Assembly: GCA_003527225.1 (NCBI GenBank)
Contig: DPXQ01000019.1
Coordinates: 1 to 62,888, forward strand
Source: Rhizobium sp.
GTDB lineage: Bacteria > Pseudomonadota > Alphaproteobacteria > Rhizobiales > Rhizobiaceae
Reading direction: 5' to 3'
DNA: 62,888 bases
Part shown: positions 25,792-34,381 of the stretch, piece after piece
Position numbering within the stretch: position 1 is the stretch's first letter
Layout of the letters: every line of letters begins with the position of its first letter
The notes under the pieces: generated by a model
What the model was told of the DNA's origin: nothing
Databases searched by the model: none
Seen by the model: only the letters and a program-made list of their open reading frames with translations
Program-made: the position numbers and the translations under genes

Positions 25792-26331
25792 ATGCTGATC
25801 GGCAAGAGTGTGCCCAATGTGACATTCCGCACCCGCGTTCGCGATGAGGCCGTGGGTGGTCCCAATCCGTATCGTTGGCAGGACATGACCTCCGACGACT
25901 ATTTCAAGGGCAAAAAGGTCATCCTCTTCTCGCTCCCCGGCGCGTTCACGCCGACCTGCTCGACCTATCAGCTTCCCGATTTTGAGAAGATGTATGAAGA
26001 GTTCAAGGCCGAAGGCATCGATGAGATCTACTGCATCTCGGTCAACGACGCTTTCGTAATGAATGCCTGGGGCAAGTCGCAGAACCTCAACCACGTCAAG
26101 CTGATCCCGGATGGTTCCGGCGAGTTTACGCGCAAGATGGGCATGTTGGTCGCCAAGGACAATCTCGGCTTCGGCATGCGGTCCTGGCGGTATGCAGCCG
26201 TCATCAATGACGGCGTCGTCGAGCAGTGGTTCGAGGAAGAAGGCTATTCCGACAATTGCGACAGCGATCCCTATGGTGTTTCCTCGCCGCAGAACATTCT
26301 CGCGACCATCAAGGGCAAAAAGGCCGCCTGA
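25792..26331 (+). CDS. Prx5-type peroxiredoxin
   Basis: 179 residues, cytoplasmic thiol peroxidase that reduces hydrogen and alkyl peroxides. The peroxidatic cysteine is in LPGAFTPTCSTYQLP; the Prx5 features SLPGAFTPTCS and ISVNDAFVMNAWGK are clear. Other cysteines (EIYCIS, SDNCDSD) are present, and I cannot tell whether one acts as resolving cysteine. AGGAGAAG precedes the ATG. It has its own spacer upstream and a terminator downstream, so it is probably a separate unit inside the urease region. Confidence 0.92.
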   Translation: MLIGKSVPNVTFRTRVRDEAVGGPNPYRWQDMTSDDYFKGKKVILFSLPGAFTPTCSTYQLPDFEKMYEEFKAEGIDEIYCISVNDAFVMNAWGKSQNLNHVKLIPDGSGEFTRKMGMLVAKDNLGFGMRSWRYAAVINDGVVEQWFEEEGYSDNCDSDPYGVSSPQNILATIKGKKAA

Positions 26332-26399
26332 GGCTTCGTTTCATAGCCGCCTCGAACGGGGCGGTCGCAGAAATACCTTGTCTTATCAATTGTGTGTGG

Positions 26400-26429
26400 A
26401 GGCCCGGGTTTTCCGGGCCTTCTTTTATT
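26400..26429 (+). terminator. Rho-independent terminator after the peroxiredoxin gene
   Basis: AGGCCCGG (26400-26407) pairs with CCGGGCCT (26413-26420) around GTTTT and is followed by TCTTTTATT. It ends the transcript that includes ureC and/or the peroxiredoxin, so ureEFG downstream need another promoter. Confidence 0.88.
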
Positions 26430-26800
26430 AACGCCGATAGCCCTCCAAAACCTCGCACGGGCGGGAATGTTAAGAATTTCTTGTGAAGGCAGCGCCGCCA
26501 GCCCCGCCTTCTTGTGGCCTTTCCAGACAAACTACGGTTGTGCCCTTTGGCGTGAGGATCGTTGCCACTATTCACGAGCATTGACCATTTTTGGGTATTT
26601 ATCGCGAATTCTGTGTAAAGCTGGAGCCTTTTGGGAAGTAGTAATCCCTCCAATTTCTGCAATTTTGAGAAGTAGAGGCGTTTTTCACAGTAGATAGTAA
26701 TTCTATTTTACCGTTCAGTCGCATTTTACCGATTGTTTTAGGGGTAAAGGAACAGAAAGCGCCCTATTCAATGTGTGCTGCAGAATGAGGGAGCGGCACT
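26430..26800. other. AT-rich non-coding interval upstream of the diguanylate cyclase
   Basis: About 370 nt, clearly richer in A+T than the surrounding genes from about 26570 onward. It holds the direct repeat described separately and presumably the promoter for the GGDEF gene and perhaps for ureEFG. No open frame looks coding. Confidence 0.5.
26705..26731 (+). promoter_or_regulatory. Direct repeat ATTTTACCG
   Basis: ATTTTACCG at 26705-26713 and 26723-26731, repeat period 18 nt. The second copy continues as ATTG, which recalls the left half of the RutR-type box at 43066 (TTTGACCGATTG). It lies 70-96 nt before the GGDEF gene. Confidence 0.35.
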
Positions 26801-27646
26801 ATGGATCTTCTCAGACGATGGCTATCGCTTCAGATCGATCTCGGCAATTTCAACAGCCGAGGGGCGATCGCCGGCTTCGCGCTGAAGATGACCTTCAGGG
26901 CGGTTATCCTTGCATCGCTGTTCAGCATAGCGGTCCTGCCCCTCGCTCACCATTTCGATCTTCTGCCGATGGGCCTCGGTGAGGCGTTAAAGCTTTCCGT
27001 CGCATTGTCTTGGCTATTTGGCGGCGCCGTTTCCGGAGCGCTGGCGATCGTTACCGGCAACGTGATCCGCGATCTCTCCGTATCCCGGGCCAAATTCGAG
27101 CATCTGAGCCGAACGGATATGCTTTCCGGTCTGATGAATCGTCGGGCCTTTTCCGACGCGCTGAACGGGACGGATGACAATGCTTCCCTTGCGATCCTCG
27201 ATCTCGACCATTTCAAGTCGATCAATGACACGCACGGGCATAGCGCCGGCGATGCGGTCATTCGCGCAGTGTCCGATACCATTCGGGAAATATTCGGTCA
27301 TCAGCATTGCGTGGCGCGCCTCGGCGGAGAGGAATTCGGCGTCATTGTCCGGGGTATAGGCATGGCGCACAGATTGGTCATGGTAGAGCAGGTTCGAGCA
27401 CTGATTGCTGCGCGCCCCATCCAGTGCGATGGTTTCGAGATCTACACCACGATCTCGGCCGGCGTTGCCGAGTTTCGTCCGGACCGCCGCAAGGAGTCCA
27501 TCTATTCTGCTGCCGATCGGGCGCTCTATCTTGCAAAGGCCGAAGGGCGCAATCGTGTCGTCCATGAAGAGTGGGGGCATCGCACCATTCATGAACCGAG
27601 TGAAATGCGGAGCGAGCGCGCCGGGTCGACGGTGGATGCCGCCTGA
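26801..27646 (+). CDS. Membrane-anchored diguanylate cyclase
   Basis: 281 residues. Two membrane helices (AVILASLFSIAVLPLAHH and LSWLFGGAVSGALAIVTG) precede a GGDEF domain at about residues 105-260 with DLDHFKSINDTHGHSAGD and the active-site variant GGEEF, which is catalytically competent in known enzymes. No RxxD inhibitory site precedes it. It would make c-di-GMP from two GTP. No sensory domain other than the membrane part is visible. GAGGGAG precedes the ATG. It separates ureC from ureE, which is unusual. Confidence 0.88.
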   Translation: MDLLRRWLSLQIDLGNFNSRGAIAGFALKMTFRAVILASLFSIAVLPLAHHFDLLPMGLGEALKLSVALSWLFGGAVSGALAIVTGNVIRDLSVSRAKFEHLSRTDMLSGLMNRRAFSDALNGTDDNASLAILDLDHFKSINDTHGHSAGDAVIRAVSDTIREIFGHQHCVARLGGEEFGVIVRGIGMAHRLVMVEQVRALIAARPIQCDGFEIYTTISAGVAEFRPDRRKESIYSAADRALYLAKAEGRNRVVHEEWGHRTIHEPSEMRSERAGSTVDAA

Positions 27647-27742
27647 CGCGCGGAGAGGCGCCCGACCGGCAGGGCCAACTTCCTTGTTGCAGTGCGTCTG
27701 CTTATTCTGCATGGTTTGAAGGTCATCAATCCCGGGAAATCC

Positions 27743-28237
27743 ATGCAACGCGTCAGCACCTATCTGCCCGCCGGAACCTCGACCGTGAATCCTGTCGGGT
27801 CGGTCGTCCTTGCCCATGACGAGCGCCATTTGCGGCGCAAGCTCCTGCACCTCACGGACGGCGAGATGGTCATGCTCGACCTCAGGGAGCCGGTGGCTTT
27901 TGGCGATGGCGACAGGCTGGTGCTCGACAATGGCGACCAGATCGAGGTCCGGGCAGCAGAAGAGAAGCTCTATGAGGTTGTGCCGCGCGATCGTCTGCAT
28001 CTGGTCGAGCTTGCCTGGCATCTCGGCAATCGGCATCTCTCCACGCAGATCGAAGAGGATCGAATTCTGATCCTGCGCGACCCTGTGATCCGCAATATGC
28101 TCGAAGTGCTCGGCGCCCGTGTCGTCGAGGTGGTGGAGCCCTTCCAGCCGGTGCGCGGCGCCTATCACTCTCATGCCGGCGGCCATGACAACGGACATGG
28201 CCACTCTCACGGTCATGGCCACAACGAAAACGAGTGA
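27743..28237 (+). CDS. ureE: Urease accessory protein UreE (nickel chaperone)
   Basis: About 164 residues. The N-terminal peptide-binding part includes [19 protein letters not shown]; the C-terminal part holds the conserved [19 protein letters not shown] and a His-rich tail ([20 protein letters not shown]) that binds Ni(II). UreE hands nickel to UreG. I chose the ATG at 27743; a weak GGGAA lies upstream. The stop GTGA region overlaps possible starts of ureF. Confidence 0.92.
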   Translation: MQRVSTYLPAGTSTVNPVGSVVLAHDERHLRRKLLHLTDGEMVMLDLREPVAFGDGDRLVLDNGDQIEVRAAEEKLYEVVPRDRLHLVELAWHLGNRHLSTQIEEDRILILRDPVIRNMLEVLGARVVEVVEPFQPVRGAYHSHAGGHDNGHGHSHGHGHNENE

Positions 28238-28242
28238 GCCCC

Positions 28243-28914
28243 ATGAGCGAATGCGCCGATACGCGGATGCTGCTACGGTTGATGGCCTGGCTTTCGCCGG
28301 CCTTTCCCGTCGGTGGCTTTGCCTATTCGGGTGGCCTTGAGACCGCCGTTCATGACGGGCTCGTGACCTCTCATCAGCAACTGGAGGAGTGGCTTCTCGT
28401 TCTTCTTCGCCACGGCAGCCTCTGGAACGACGCGGTGCTGTTGGCCGAGGCATTCCGGTCGGTAGAAGACGGAAAACGGCTCGCAGCAGGCGCGGAACTC
28501 GCCGCGGCATTGGCGGGGTCCGCCGAGCGTCACCTCGAGATCGTGCGGCAGGGCGGTGCCTTTGTTGCCGCGGCAGGTTCCTGGCCCTGTCCGGTCCTGT
28601 CCCTTCTGGACGACACGACGCCCTACAGCGTGGCAGTCGGTGCCGTTGCCGCGTCCAACGGAATGCAGCTTGTCGCCACGCTTGCCGCCTTTCTCCACTC
28701 GCTCACGTCGCAACTGGTCTCGGCGGCGATCCGGCTCGGCGTTACCGGGCAGAGGCAGGGCGTCGCTCTGCTCTCGCGCCTCGAAGACGTCCTCGCGGAG
28801 CAGGCCGAGCGCGCCGCACGCTCCAGTCTTGACGATCTTGGCGGAGCCGCGCTGATTGCCGACCAGATGAGCCTTCGCCACGAAATCCAGCATTCGAGGT
28901 TGTTTCTTTCATGA
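28243..28914 (+). CDS. ureF: Urease accessory protein UreF
   Basis: About 223 residues, all-helical. UreF bridges UreD and UreG and gates GTP hydrolysis during urease activation. Family motifs are [32 protein letters not shown] and the C-terminal [18 protein letters not shown] at 28234 would add three residues and overlap the ureE stop. Its own stop overlaps the next ATG. Confidence 0.94.
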   Translation: MSECADTRMLLRLMAWLSPAFPVGGFAYSGGLETAVHDGLVTSHQQLEEWLLVLLRHGSLWNDAVLLAEAFRSVEDGKRLAAGAELAAALAGSAERHLEIVRQGGAFVAAAGSWPCPVLSLLDDTTPYSVAVGAVAASNGMQLVATLAAFLHSLTSQLVSAAIRLGVTGQRQGVALLSRLEDVLAEQAERAARSSLDDLGGAALIADQMSLRHEIQHSRLFLS

Positions 28915-29348
28915 CGATTCTGTCTGTCATCGTGAGCATCGCGCTTCTGTCGATCGCGGCGCTGCATCTTGCCTGGGCCGCTGGATCGCGTTTTCCGGCC
29001 GCAAGCGACGAGAACCTCGCCCATATGGTTGCGGGCTTCCGTGGTCAGGACCGGATGCCGCCCCGGTCGGCCTCGGCGCTGGTCGCCGCGATGCTGGGCC
29101 TCGCAAGCTACCTCGCCCTGGCGCTGAGCTCCCTTGTCGCGTGGCCGCTGGGGGCGCGGTTGCTCGCAGCTGCGGGAGCCTTGTTGGCGCTTGTCTTCCT
29201 TGCCCGTGGTGCGGCAACCTATACCGGACGGTGGCGGACATTAACGCCACAGGAACCCTTCGCAACGCTCGACCGACGATATTTCGGGCCGCTCAGCCTG
29301 TTGCTTGGGGCCGGCTTTGTTCTTCTGACAACAGGATATGCGGCATGA
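28911..29348 (+). CDS. DUF3995-like membrane protein in the urease operon
   Basis: 145 residues with about four membrane helices ([74 protein letters not shown]). It overlaps ureF and ureG by 4 nt each, so it is a fixed member of this operon. The family has no known function. A nickel-entry role is tempting because of the context, but there is no metal-binding motif of the HupE/UreJ type (no HPxxGxDH). Confidence 0.8.
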   Translation: MTILSVIVSIALLSIAALHLAWAAGSRFPAASDENLAHMVAGFRGQDRMPPRSASALVAAMLGLASYLALALSSLVAWPLGARLLAAAGALLALVFLARGAATYTGRWRTLTPQEPFATLDRRYFGPLSLLLGAGFVLLTTGYAA

Positions 29349-29956
29349 AATCCCTCAATGGACCCCTGCGTGTCGGAATCGGCGGGCCTGTCGGCTCGGG
29401 CAAGACGGCGTTGACGGAGAAGCTCTGCAAGGCGATGCGCGATGACTATTCGATCGCGGTCGTCACCAACGACATTTACACGCGGGAAGATGCCGAAGCT
29501 CTGGTGCGCATGCAGGCGCTCTCCTCCGATCGCGTGGTCGGCGTCGAGACGGGTGGTTGTCCGCATACGGCCATCCGCGAGGATGCAACGATCAATCTGC
29601 AGGCGATAGCCGAACTCAACCGCCGCATACCGGATCTGGACGTGATCTTCATCGAATCCGGCGGCGACAATCTTGCCGCAACATTTTCACCGGATCTTGC
29701 CGATCTGACGATCTATGTCATCTCGGTCTGTCAGGGAGAGGAGATCCCGCGCAAGGGCGGGCCGGGGATCACCCGTTCTGACCTCCTGGTGATCAACAAG
29801 AAGGATCTGGCACCCTATGTCGGCGTCGACCTCGCTGTCATGGACCGCGATGCCGAACGCATGCGCGATGCCCGACCCTTCGTCTTTTCCGACATGAAGA
29901 ATGGCGCGGGTGTTGACGAAATAGTCCGTTTTCTGAAGGAAAGCGGCGGCCTCTGA
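29345..29956 (+). CDS. ureG: Urease accessory GTPase UreG
   Basis: 203 residues, SIMIBI-class GTPase that delivers nickel to urease with GTP hydrolysis. P-loop GGPVGSGKT; metal-binding CPH motif in [29 protein letters not shown]; guanine-specificity NKKD. The ATG sits in an ATGA overlap with the preceding gene; longer upstream in-frame starts are rejected because UreG starts at this conserved N-terminus. It ends the operon, 12 nt from the convergent Crp/Fnr gene. Confidence 0.97.
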   Translation: MKSLNGPLRVGIGGPVGSGKTALTEKLCKAMRDDYSIAVVTNDIYTREDAEALVRMQALSSDRVVGVETGGCPHTAIREDATINLQAIAELNRRIPDLDVIFIESGGDNLAATFSPDLADLTIYVISVCQGEEIPRKGGPGITRSDLLVINKKDLAPYVGVDLAVMDRDAERMRDARPFVFSDMKNGAGVDEIVRFLKESGGL

Positions 29957-29968
29957 TCAGTCCTCGAC

Positions 29969-30652
29969 CTAAATCTGCTTCAGCGCGCTGATATCGCTGA
30001 TCTGGACGATCCGTCCGCGAACGGTCACGCCCGCGCGGCGTAGCGACGAGAAGGCACGCGACAGGGCCTCCGGCGCAAGCCCGAGTTTGCCTGCAAGCAA
30101 GCTCTTCTGGAAGGGCAGGCGGATAGAGGCAGAGCTTTCGTCCTGAGGACAGTTGTCGAGCAGGTAGTGGGCGACCCGCTGGGGCGCGGTCTGCAGCCGG
30201 TCGTTGGCGATGCAATCCATGCTGTTGCGCAAATGACTGGACAGGCACTCGATGACCGCCTTGGCCACGTCCTTTTCCTGCTCGGCGAGGCTACGCACCT
30301 TCTGCAGTTCGAACCGCGCGACCGTCACGTTTTCGGCGGCCTGGGTATTGTAGAGATAGCGGTCGCCAAAGGCGAGAAGGCACTCGGCAAAGGTATCTCC
30401 CGGGCCGCAGATGCGGATGTCGGCTTCGCGTCCGTCCTTGTTGAGCCGGTAGAGCCGGACATAGCCGCTCAGGACGCAGTAGAAGTGTTCGGCCGGTTCG
30501 CCCTCGCGGAACAGAATGTCGCGCGCCTCGAAACTGGTGACCGTGGCGATATCGAGCATGCGCGTCAGCGCGCTCAGGCCTAGCGATCCCATGAAGGGCG
30601 TTTTCAACAGTATGTTCTTGTCGCGTGTGTTCAATTTCAAAATCTTGTTCAC
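29969..30652 (-). CDS. Crp/Fnr-family transcriptional regulator
   Basis: About 227 residues. The cyclic-nucleotide-type beta-barrel spans residues about 20-130 (ILFREGEPAEHFYCVLSGYV, GPGDTFAECL), followed by the long dimer helix and a winged HTH at the C-terminus (KSLLAGKLGLAPEALSRAF). The N-terminal cysteine cluster of oxygen-sensing Fnr is absent, so it belongs to the FixK/NnrR/DNR side of the family. I chose the GTG at 30652, with GGAG ten bases upstream; a GTG at 30661 is possible. A perfect FNR box lies 279 nt upstream. Confidence 0.85.
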   Translation of the reverse strand: MNKILKLNTRDKNILLKTPFMGSLGLSALTRMLDIATVTSFEARDILFREGEPAEHFYCVLSGYVRLYRLNKDGREADIRICGPGDTFAECLLAFGDRYLYNTQAAENVTVARFELQKVRSLAEQEKDVAKAVIECLSSHLRNSMDCIANDRLQTAPQRVAHYLLDNCPQDESSASIRLPFQKSLLAGKLGLAPEALSRAFSSLRRAGVTVRGRIVQISDISALKQI

Positions 30653-30672
30653 GGTTCTCACGGCTCCACATA

Positions 30673-30690
30673 GCGTTCCTTTCGGAACGC
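30673..30690 (-). promoter_or_regulatory. GNRA-type hairpin in the leader of the Crp/Fnr gene
   Basis: On the minus strand GCGTTCC and GGAACGC flank GAAA, a stable tetraloop, about 20 nt before the start codon. It would sit in the 5' untranslated leader if transcription starts at the upstream FNR box. A role in translation control is possible. Confidence 0.4.
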
Positions 30691-30930
30691 AAAGGCCCAA
30701 TCCTCGGGGCTGGTCGTTTGTCGGCCTGGGAGGGAGCATTCCATCCGAAGAAATGCGGTACCGGCTTCGCATCAATCGCGAGACGGCATCTTGGCCCGTC
30801 GTTGCCACCCTTCGACAACCGAGGCGACCAGCGGCAGATATTGCTCGCCACACCTCACTCCCAAAACCGAGAAACGACCCTCACTCGTCACTCAGTAGAA
30901 AAACGATAAGCAAGTCGGAGAAAATACGAT

Positions 30931-30944
30931 TTGATTTCGATCAA
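30931..30944. promoter_or_regulatory. Perfect FNR/FixK-type box
   Basis: TTGATTTCGATCAA matches the consensus TTGAT-N4-ATCAA exactly. It lies 279 nt before the Crp/Fnr start (minus strand) and just past the RND-operon terminator, so the only gene it can serve nearby is the Crp/Fnr gene, through a long leader. Confidence 0.7.
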
Positions 30945-30993
30945 CCGTTTTTAGGGGTTTTGGCGAATTTTGCGGTGAATTAACCAAGATCGG

Positions 30994-31023
30994 CAAAAAA
31001 AGAGCCGGGCTGAACCCGGCTCT
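30994..31023 (-). terminator. Rho-independent terminator of the RND pump operon
   Basis: On the minus strand AGAGCCGGG (31023-31015) pairs with CCCGGCTCT (31009-31001) around five bases and is followed by seven T. It lies 19 nt beyond the pump stop codon. Confidence 0.93.
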
Positions 31024-31041
31024 GGACTTCGACTTCTGCCG

Positions 31042-34000
31042 TTATTCCGCCGCAAGGGGCGGTCGTGGAACGATCTTCATATTGTCGCCCGGCCTTCGCG
31101 GACTCTCGGACACCCGTTTCTCGATTGCGCTCAGGCGACCCTCGATGGACGACAGCGTCTCGTCGTTCTTCTTCGCCATTTCCGTGAGTTTCCCGGAGCT
31201 CATCGTTTCCGGCTCTGTTTCCTTCGAGCCGACCATCCGCCCGAATATGTATCCGAGCAGGCGGGACAGATCGTCCATGATCAGGAAGAATGCAGGCACG
31301 ACGAGGAGGCTCAGCGCTGTGGAGACAATAATCCCGCCGATGACCGCGATCGCCATCGGCGCACGGAAGGATCCGCCTTCGCCGACACCGAGAGCCGACG
31401 GAAGCATGCCCGCCGACATTGCGATCGACGTCATGATGATAGGCCGTGCCCTCTTGCGTCCGGCCTCGACCATGGCATGTACACGCTCTAGCCCCTGATG
31501 GCGCATCTCGATGGCGAAATCGACCAGGAGGATGGCGTTCTTGGTGACGATGCCCATCAGCATCAGGATGCCGATCAGCACCGGCATCGAGAGAGCATTG
31601 TTTGTAATGATCAGGGCCGCCGCCACGCCGCCGATGGCCAGCGGCAGGGATAGAAGGATGGTGAAGGGCTGGATCACGTCCTTGAACAGCAGGATCAGGA
31701 CAGTCAGAACCAGGAGCAGGCCGAGCAGCATCGCGTTGACGAAGCTCTGCTGCATTTCGTTCTGCACCTTGGTGTCACCGCTCTCGGCAAGCTTCACCGT
31801 CGAGGGGAGCTGGGCTCCTTCCACCGCCGTGCGGAACGCCGCCGAGGCTGTATCGAGCGCGACGCCCTGCGGCAGGTCGGCGCCGATCGAGACCACCCGG
31901 CTGCGGTTGTTGCGCTTGATCGAGCTCACACCTTCCGCATAGTCGATGTCAGCGACGCTCGAAAGCGGAACGGTGGCTCCCGTCGCGGTCTTGATCTTCA
32001 TGGCGCGGATGGCCGCGAGATCGCTTCGTAGATCGAGTGACGCCTGTACGCGTATCGGAATCAGGCGATTGTCGAGCGAGATCTTCGACAGCGCGGCATC
32101 CGTGTCGCCAATGGTGGCGACCCGCACGGTTTCGGAGATCTGCTGCGGCGTGATGCCGAGACGGGCCGCCTCGTCGCTTCGGGGGCGGATCTGCAGTTCC
32201 GGACGGGGCAGGGCGCCGTCAGCGCTGACATTTGCCAGTTGGGGAACCGTCCGCAGCTTTGCCTCGAGAATACCCACGGCGGCGTTCAGGTCCTCCTCGT
32301 TCTTTGAGAGGAAGTTGAACGAGATATCGCGTTCGCCTCGGTCATTCAGTTTCATCACGCGAATGTCGGGGATCGGCTGGAGCCTGGTAAAGACCTCCTT
32401 CTCGATATCCCATTGCGGTCGCGTGCGTCCGTGGACCGGCAGCTTGGGCAGGTACTGGCCGATCACTGGCAGACCGCCCATGCCTTTGTTGACCAGCGTC
32501 TTCAGCAGCGAATGCTCGATCTTCTGAAGGTTCAGCGTGACGCTGGCGCGCCGCAGTTCCAGGTCGCCCTTGGGTGAGGCGCCACCGAGAACGAAGACGC
32601 TCTCGACACCGTCAATATCCTTCACGGCCTCGTGGATCGCTGCGGTCTTTCGCTCAGTCTCGGCCAGTGTGGCGTTGGGCGGAAGCTCGACCGAGAGCAC
32701 GACACGTCCCGCGTCTTCGGGAGGCAGGAAGCTGCCGGGAACCTGGGCGAGCAGCATCAACGATCCGATGAGGACGGCAAAAGCCCCCACCAGGGTCGCA
32801 TAGCGGGCATACCAGCGGGTCGTTGTCGCCCTCACGAGCCGCGTATAGCCCTTCATGAATGCGCTGTCATTGTCTTGATGGTCATCCATCGCGTCTTCCG
32901 CGCGCATCAGATACGCGGCCATCAGCGGCGTGATGAGGCGGGCGACCAACAGCGAGAAAAAGACCGAGAAGGCGACGGTCAGGCCGAATTGGATGAAGTA
33001 CTGGCCCGGAATGCCCGGCATGAAGGATACCGGCACGAAGACCGCGATGATGGTGAAGGTGGTGGCGATGACGGCGAGGCCGATTTCGTCCGCCGCCTCG
33101 ATCGCCGCCCGATAGGGCGTCTTACCCATCTTGATGTGGCGGGCGATGTTCTCGATCTCCACGATCGCATCGTCGACCAGGATACCGGTCGCCAGCGTCA
33201 GCGCCAGGAAGCTCACGAGATTGAGAGAAAAGCCCATCATATCCATGATCCAGAAGGTCGGGATCGCGGAGAGCGGCAGGGCGATCGCTGAAATCAGCGT
33301 GGCGCGCCAGTTGCGCAGGAACAGGAAGACGACGATGACGGCGAGGATCGCGCCTTCCAGCAGCGTGTCCATGGCGGCTTCGTAATTGCCGTAGGTGAAG
33401 TAGACCGAATCGTTGATCAACTCGATGCCGACGTTCGGGTTGTCGGCCCGTACCTGGTCCAGGCTCTTGGCTACCGTTTCGGCTACGCTCACCTCACTCG
33501 CACCCTTGGCGCGGAAGACGGAAAATGTCACGACGGGCGTGCCGTCGAAGCGCGAAAAGGATTTTTGCTCCTCATAGGTGTCTTCAACTGTGCCCAGGTC
33601 GGAAAGCCTGACGAAACGGCCGCCGGAGAGGGATATCATCGTATTGGCGAGCGCTTCGACGTTGCGGCTGTCGCCGAGTGTGCGGATCGTCTGCTCCGCG
33701 CCGGCGACCTGTCCGCGACCGGAGCCGAGATCGAGATTGGTGCCGCGCAGCTGGCGGTTTACGTCCGCGGCGGTGATGCCGAAGGAATTCAACCGGTCAG
33801 GATTGAGTTCGACGCGGATCTCTCGATCTGCGCCGCCATTTCGGTCGATGCGGCCGATGCCGCTTTGCCCCTGCAGCGCGCGCTTGACGGTATCGTCCAC
33901 GAACCAGGACAATTCCTCGAGCGTCATATCGGGCGCCGTGACCGCGAAGGTCTGGATCGCCTGGCCTTCGACGTCGATCTTCGAGACGATCGGCTCGTCG

Positions 34001-34368
34001 ACGGTGGCCGGGAGGTCGCCGCGTACGCGGTCGATTGCATCCTTGACGTCCTGCACCGCCTGTTCTGTCGGCACTTCCATGCGGAACATCACGGTCGTCT
34101 GCGACCGGCCATCGGTGACGGTCGAACCCAGCTCGTCGACCCCGGTGATGCTGGCAACAGCGTCCTCGATTTCCTTCGTCACCTGCATTTCCAGCTCGGA
34201 GGGCGAGGCGCCGCTCTGGGTGACGGTGATGGCAACCAGCGGAACGTCGATGTTCGGGAAACGGGTGATCGGCAGGGCATTGAACGACTGGATGCCGACG
34301 ACCATCAAAAGGAAGAATCCCAGAAGAGGCGCGATCGGATTGCGAATGGACCAGGCGGAAAAGTTCAT
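31042..34368 (-). CDS. RND-family efflux transporter (inner-membrane pump)
   Basis: About 1108 residues, longer than AcrB-type proteins because of a hydrophilic tail of about 60 residues that ends in a short helical Glu/Lys segment. It starts MNFSAWSIRNPIAPLLGFFL and shows the RND landmarks: N-terminal helix, porter domain, TM4 with GILVDDAIVEIENI (the proton-relay DD), and the second TM half with ITKNAILLVDFA-like sequence (GIVTKNAILLVDFAIE). I chose the ATG at 34368, with AAGGAA upstream, over an in-frame extension that overlaps the adaptor gene. The substrate is unknown. It is 13 nt downstream of its adaptor. Confidence 0.92.
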   Translation of the reverse strand: MNFSAWSIRNPIAPLLGFFLLMVVGIQSFNALPITRFPNIDVPLVAITVTQSGASPSELEMQVTKEIEDAVASITGVDELGSTVTDGRSQTTVMFRMEVPTEQAVQDVKDAIDRVRGDLPATVDEPIVSKIDVEGQAIQTFAVTAPDMTLEELSWFVDDTVKRALQGQSGIGRIDRNGGADREIRVELNPDRLNSFGITAADVNRQLRGTNLDLGSGRGQVAGAEQTIRTLGDSRNVEALANTMISLSGGRFVRLSDLGTVEDTYEEQKSFSRFDGTPVVTFSVFRAKGASEVSVAETVAKSLDQVRADNPNVGIELINDSVYFTYGNYEAAMDTLLEGAILAVIVVFLFLRNWRATLISAIALPLSAIPTFWIMDMMGFSLNLVSFLALTLATGILVDDAIVEIENIARHIKMGKTPYRAAIEAADEIGLAVIATTFTIIAVFVPVSFMPGIPGQYFIQFGLTVAFSVFFSLLVARLITPLMAAYLMRAEDAMDDHQDNDSAFMKGYTRLVRATTTRWYARYATLVGAFAVLIGSLMLLAQVPGSFLPPEDAGRVVLSVELPPNATLAETERKTAAIHEAVKDIDGVESVFVLGGASPKGDLELRRASVTLNLQKIEHSLLKTLVNKGMGGLPVIGQYLPKLPVHGRTRPQWDIEKEVFTRLQPIPDIRVMKLNDRGERDISFNFLSKNEEDLNAAVGILEAKLRTVPQLANVSADGALPRPELQIRPRSDEAARLGITPQQISETVRVATIGDTDAALSKISLDNRLIPIRVQASLDLRSDLAAIRAMKIKTATGATVPLSSVADIDYAEGVSSIKRNNRSRVVSIGADLPQGVALDTASAAFRTAVEGAQLPSTVKLAESGDTKVQNEMQQSFVNAMLLGLLLVLTVLILLFKDVIQPFTILLSLPLAIGGVAAALIITNNALSMPVLIGILMLMGIVTKNAILLVDFAIEMRHQGLERVHAMVEAGRKRARPIIMTSIAMSAGMLPSALGVGEGGSFRAPMAIAVIGGIIVSTALSLLVVPAFFLIMDDLSRLLGYIFGRMVGSKETEPETMSSGKLTEMAKKNDETLSSIEGRLSAIEKRVSESPRRPGDNMKIVPRPPLAAE

Positions 34369-34381
34369 CGTACTTTCCTTA

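Noticed and set aside
28911..29348. DUF3995-like protein as a HupE/UreJ nickel permease
   Set aside because: It lacks the HPxxGxDH-type metal motif of that family and has too few helices.
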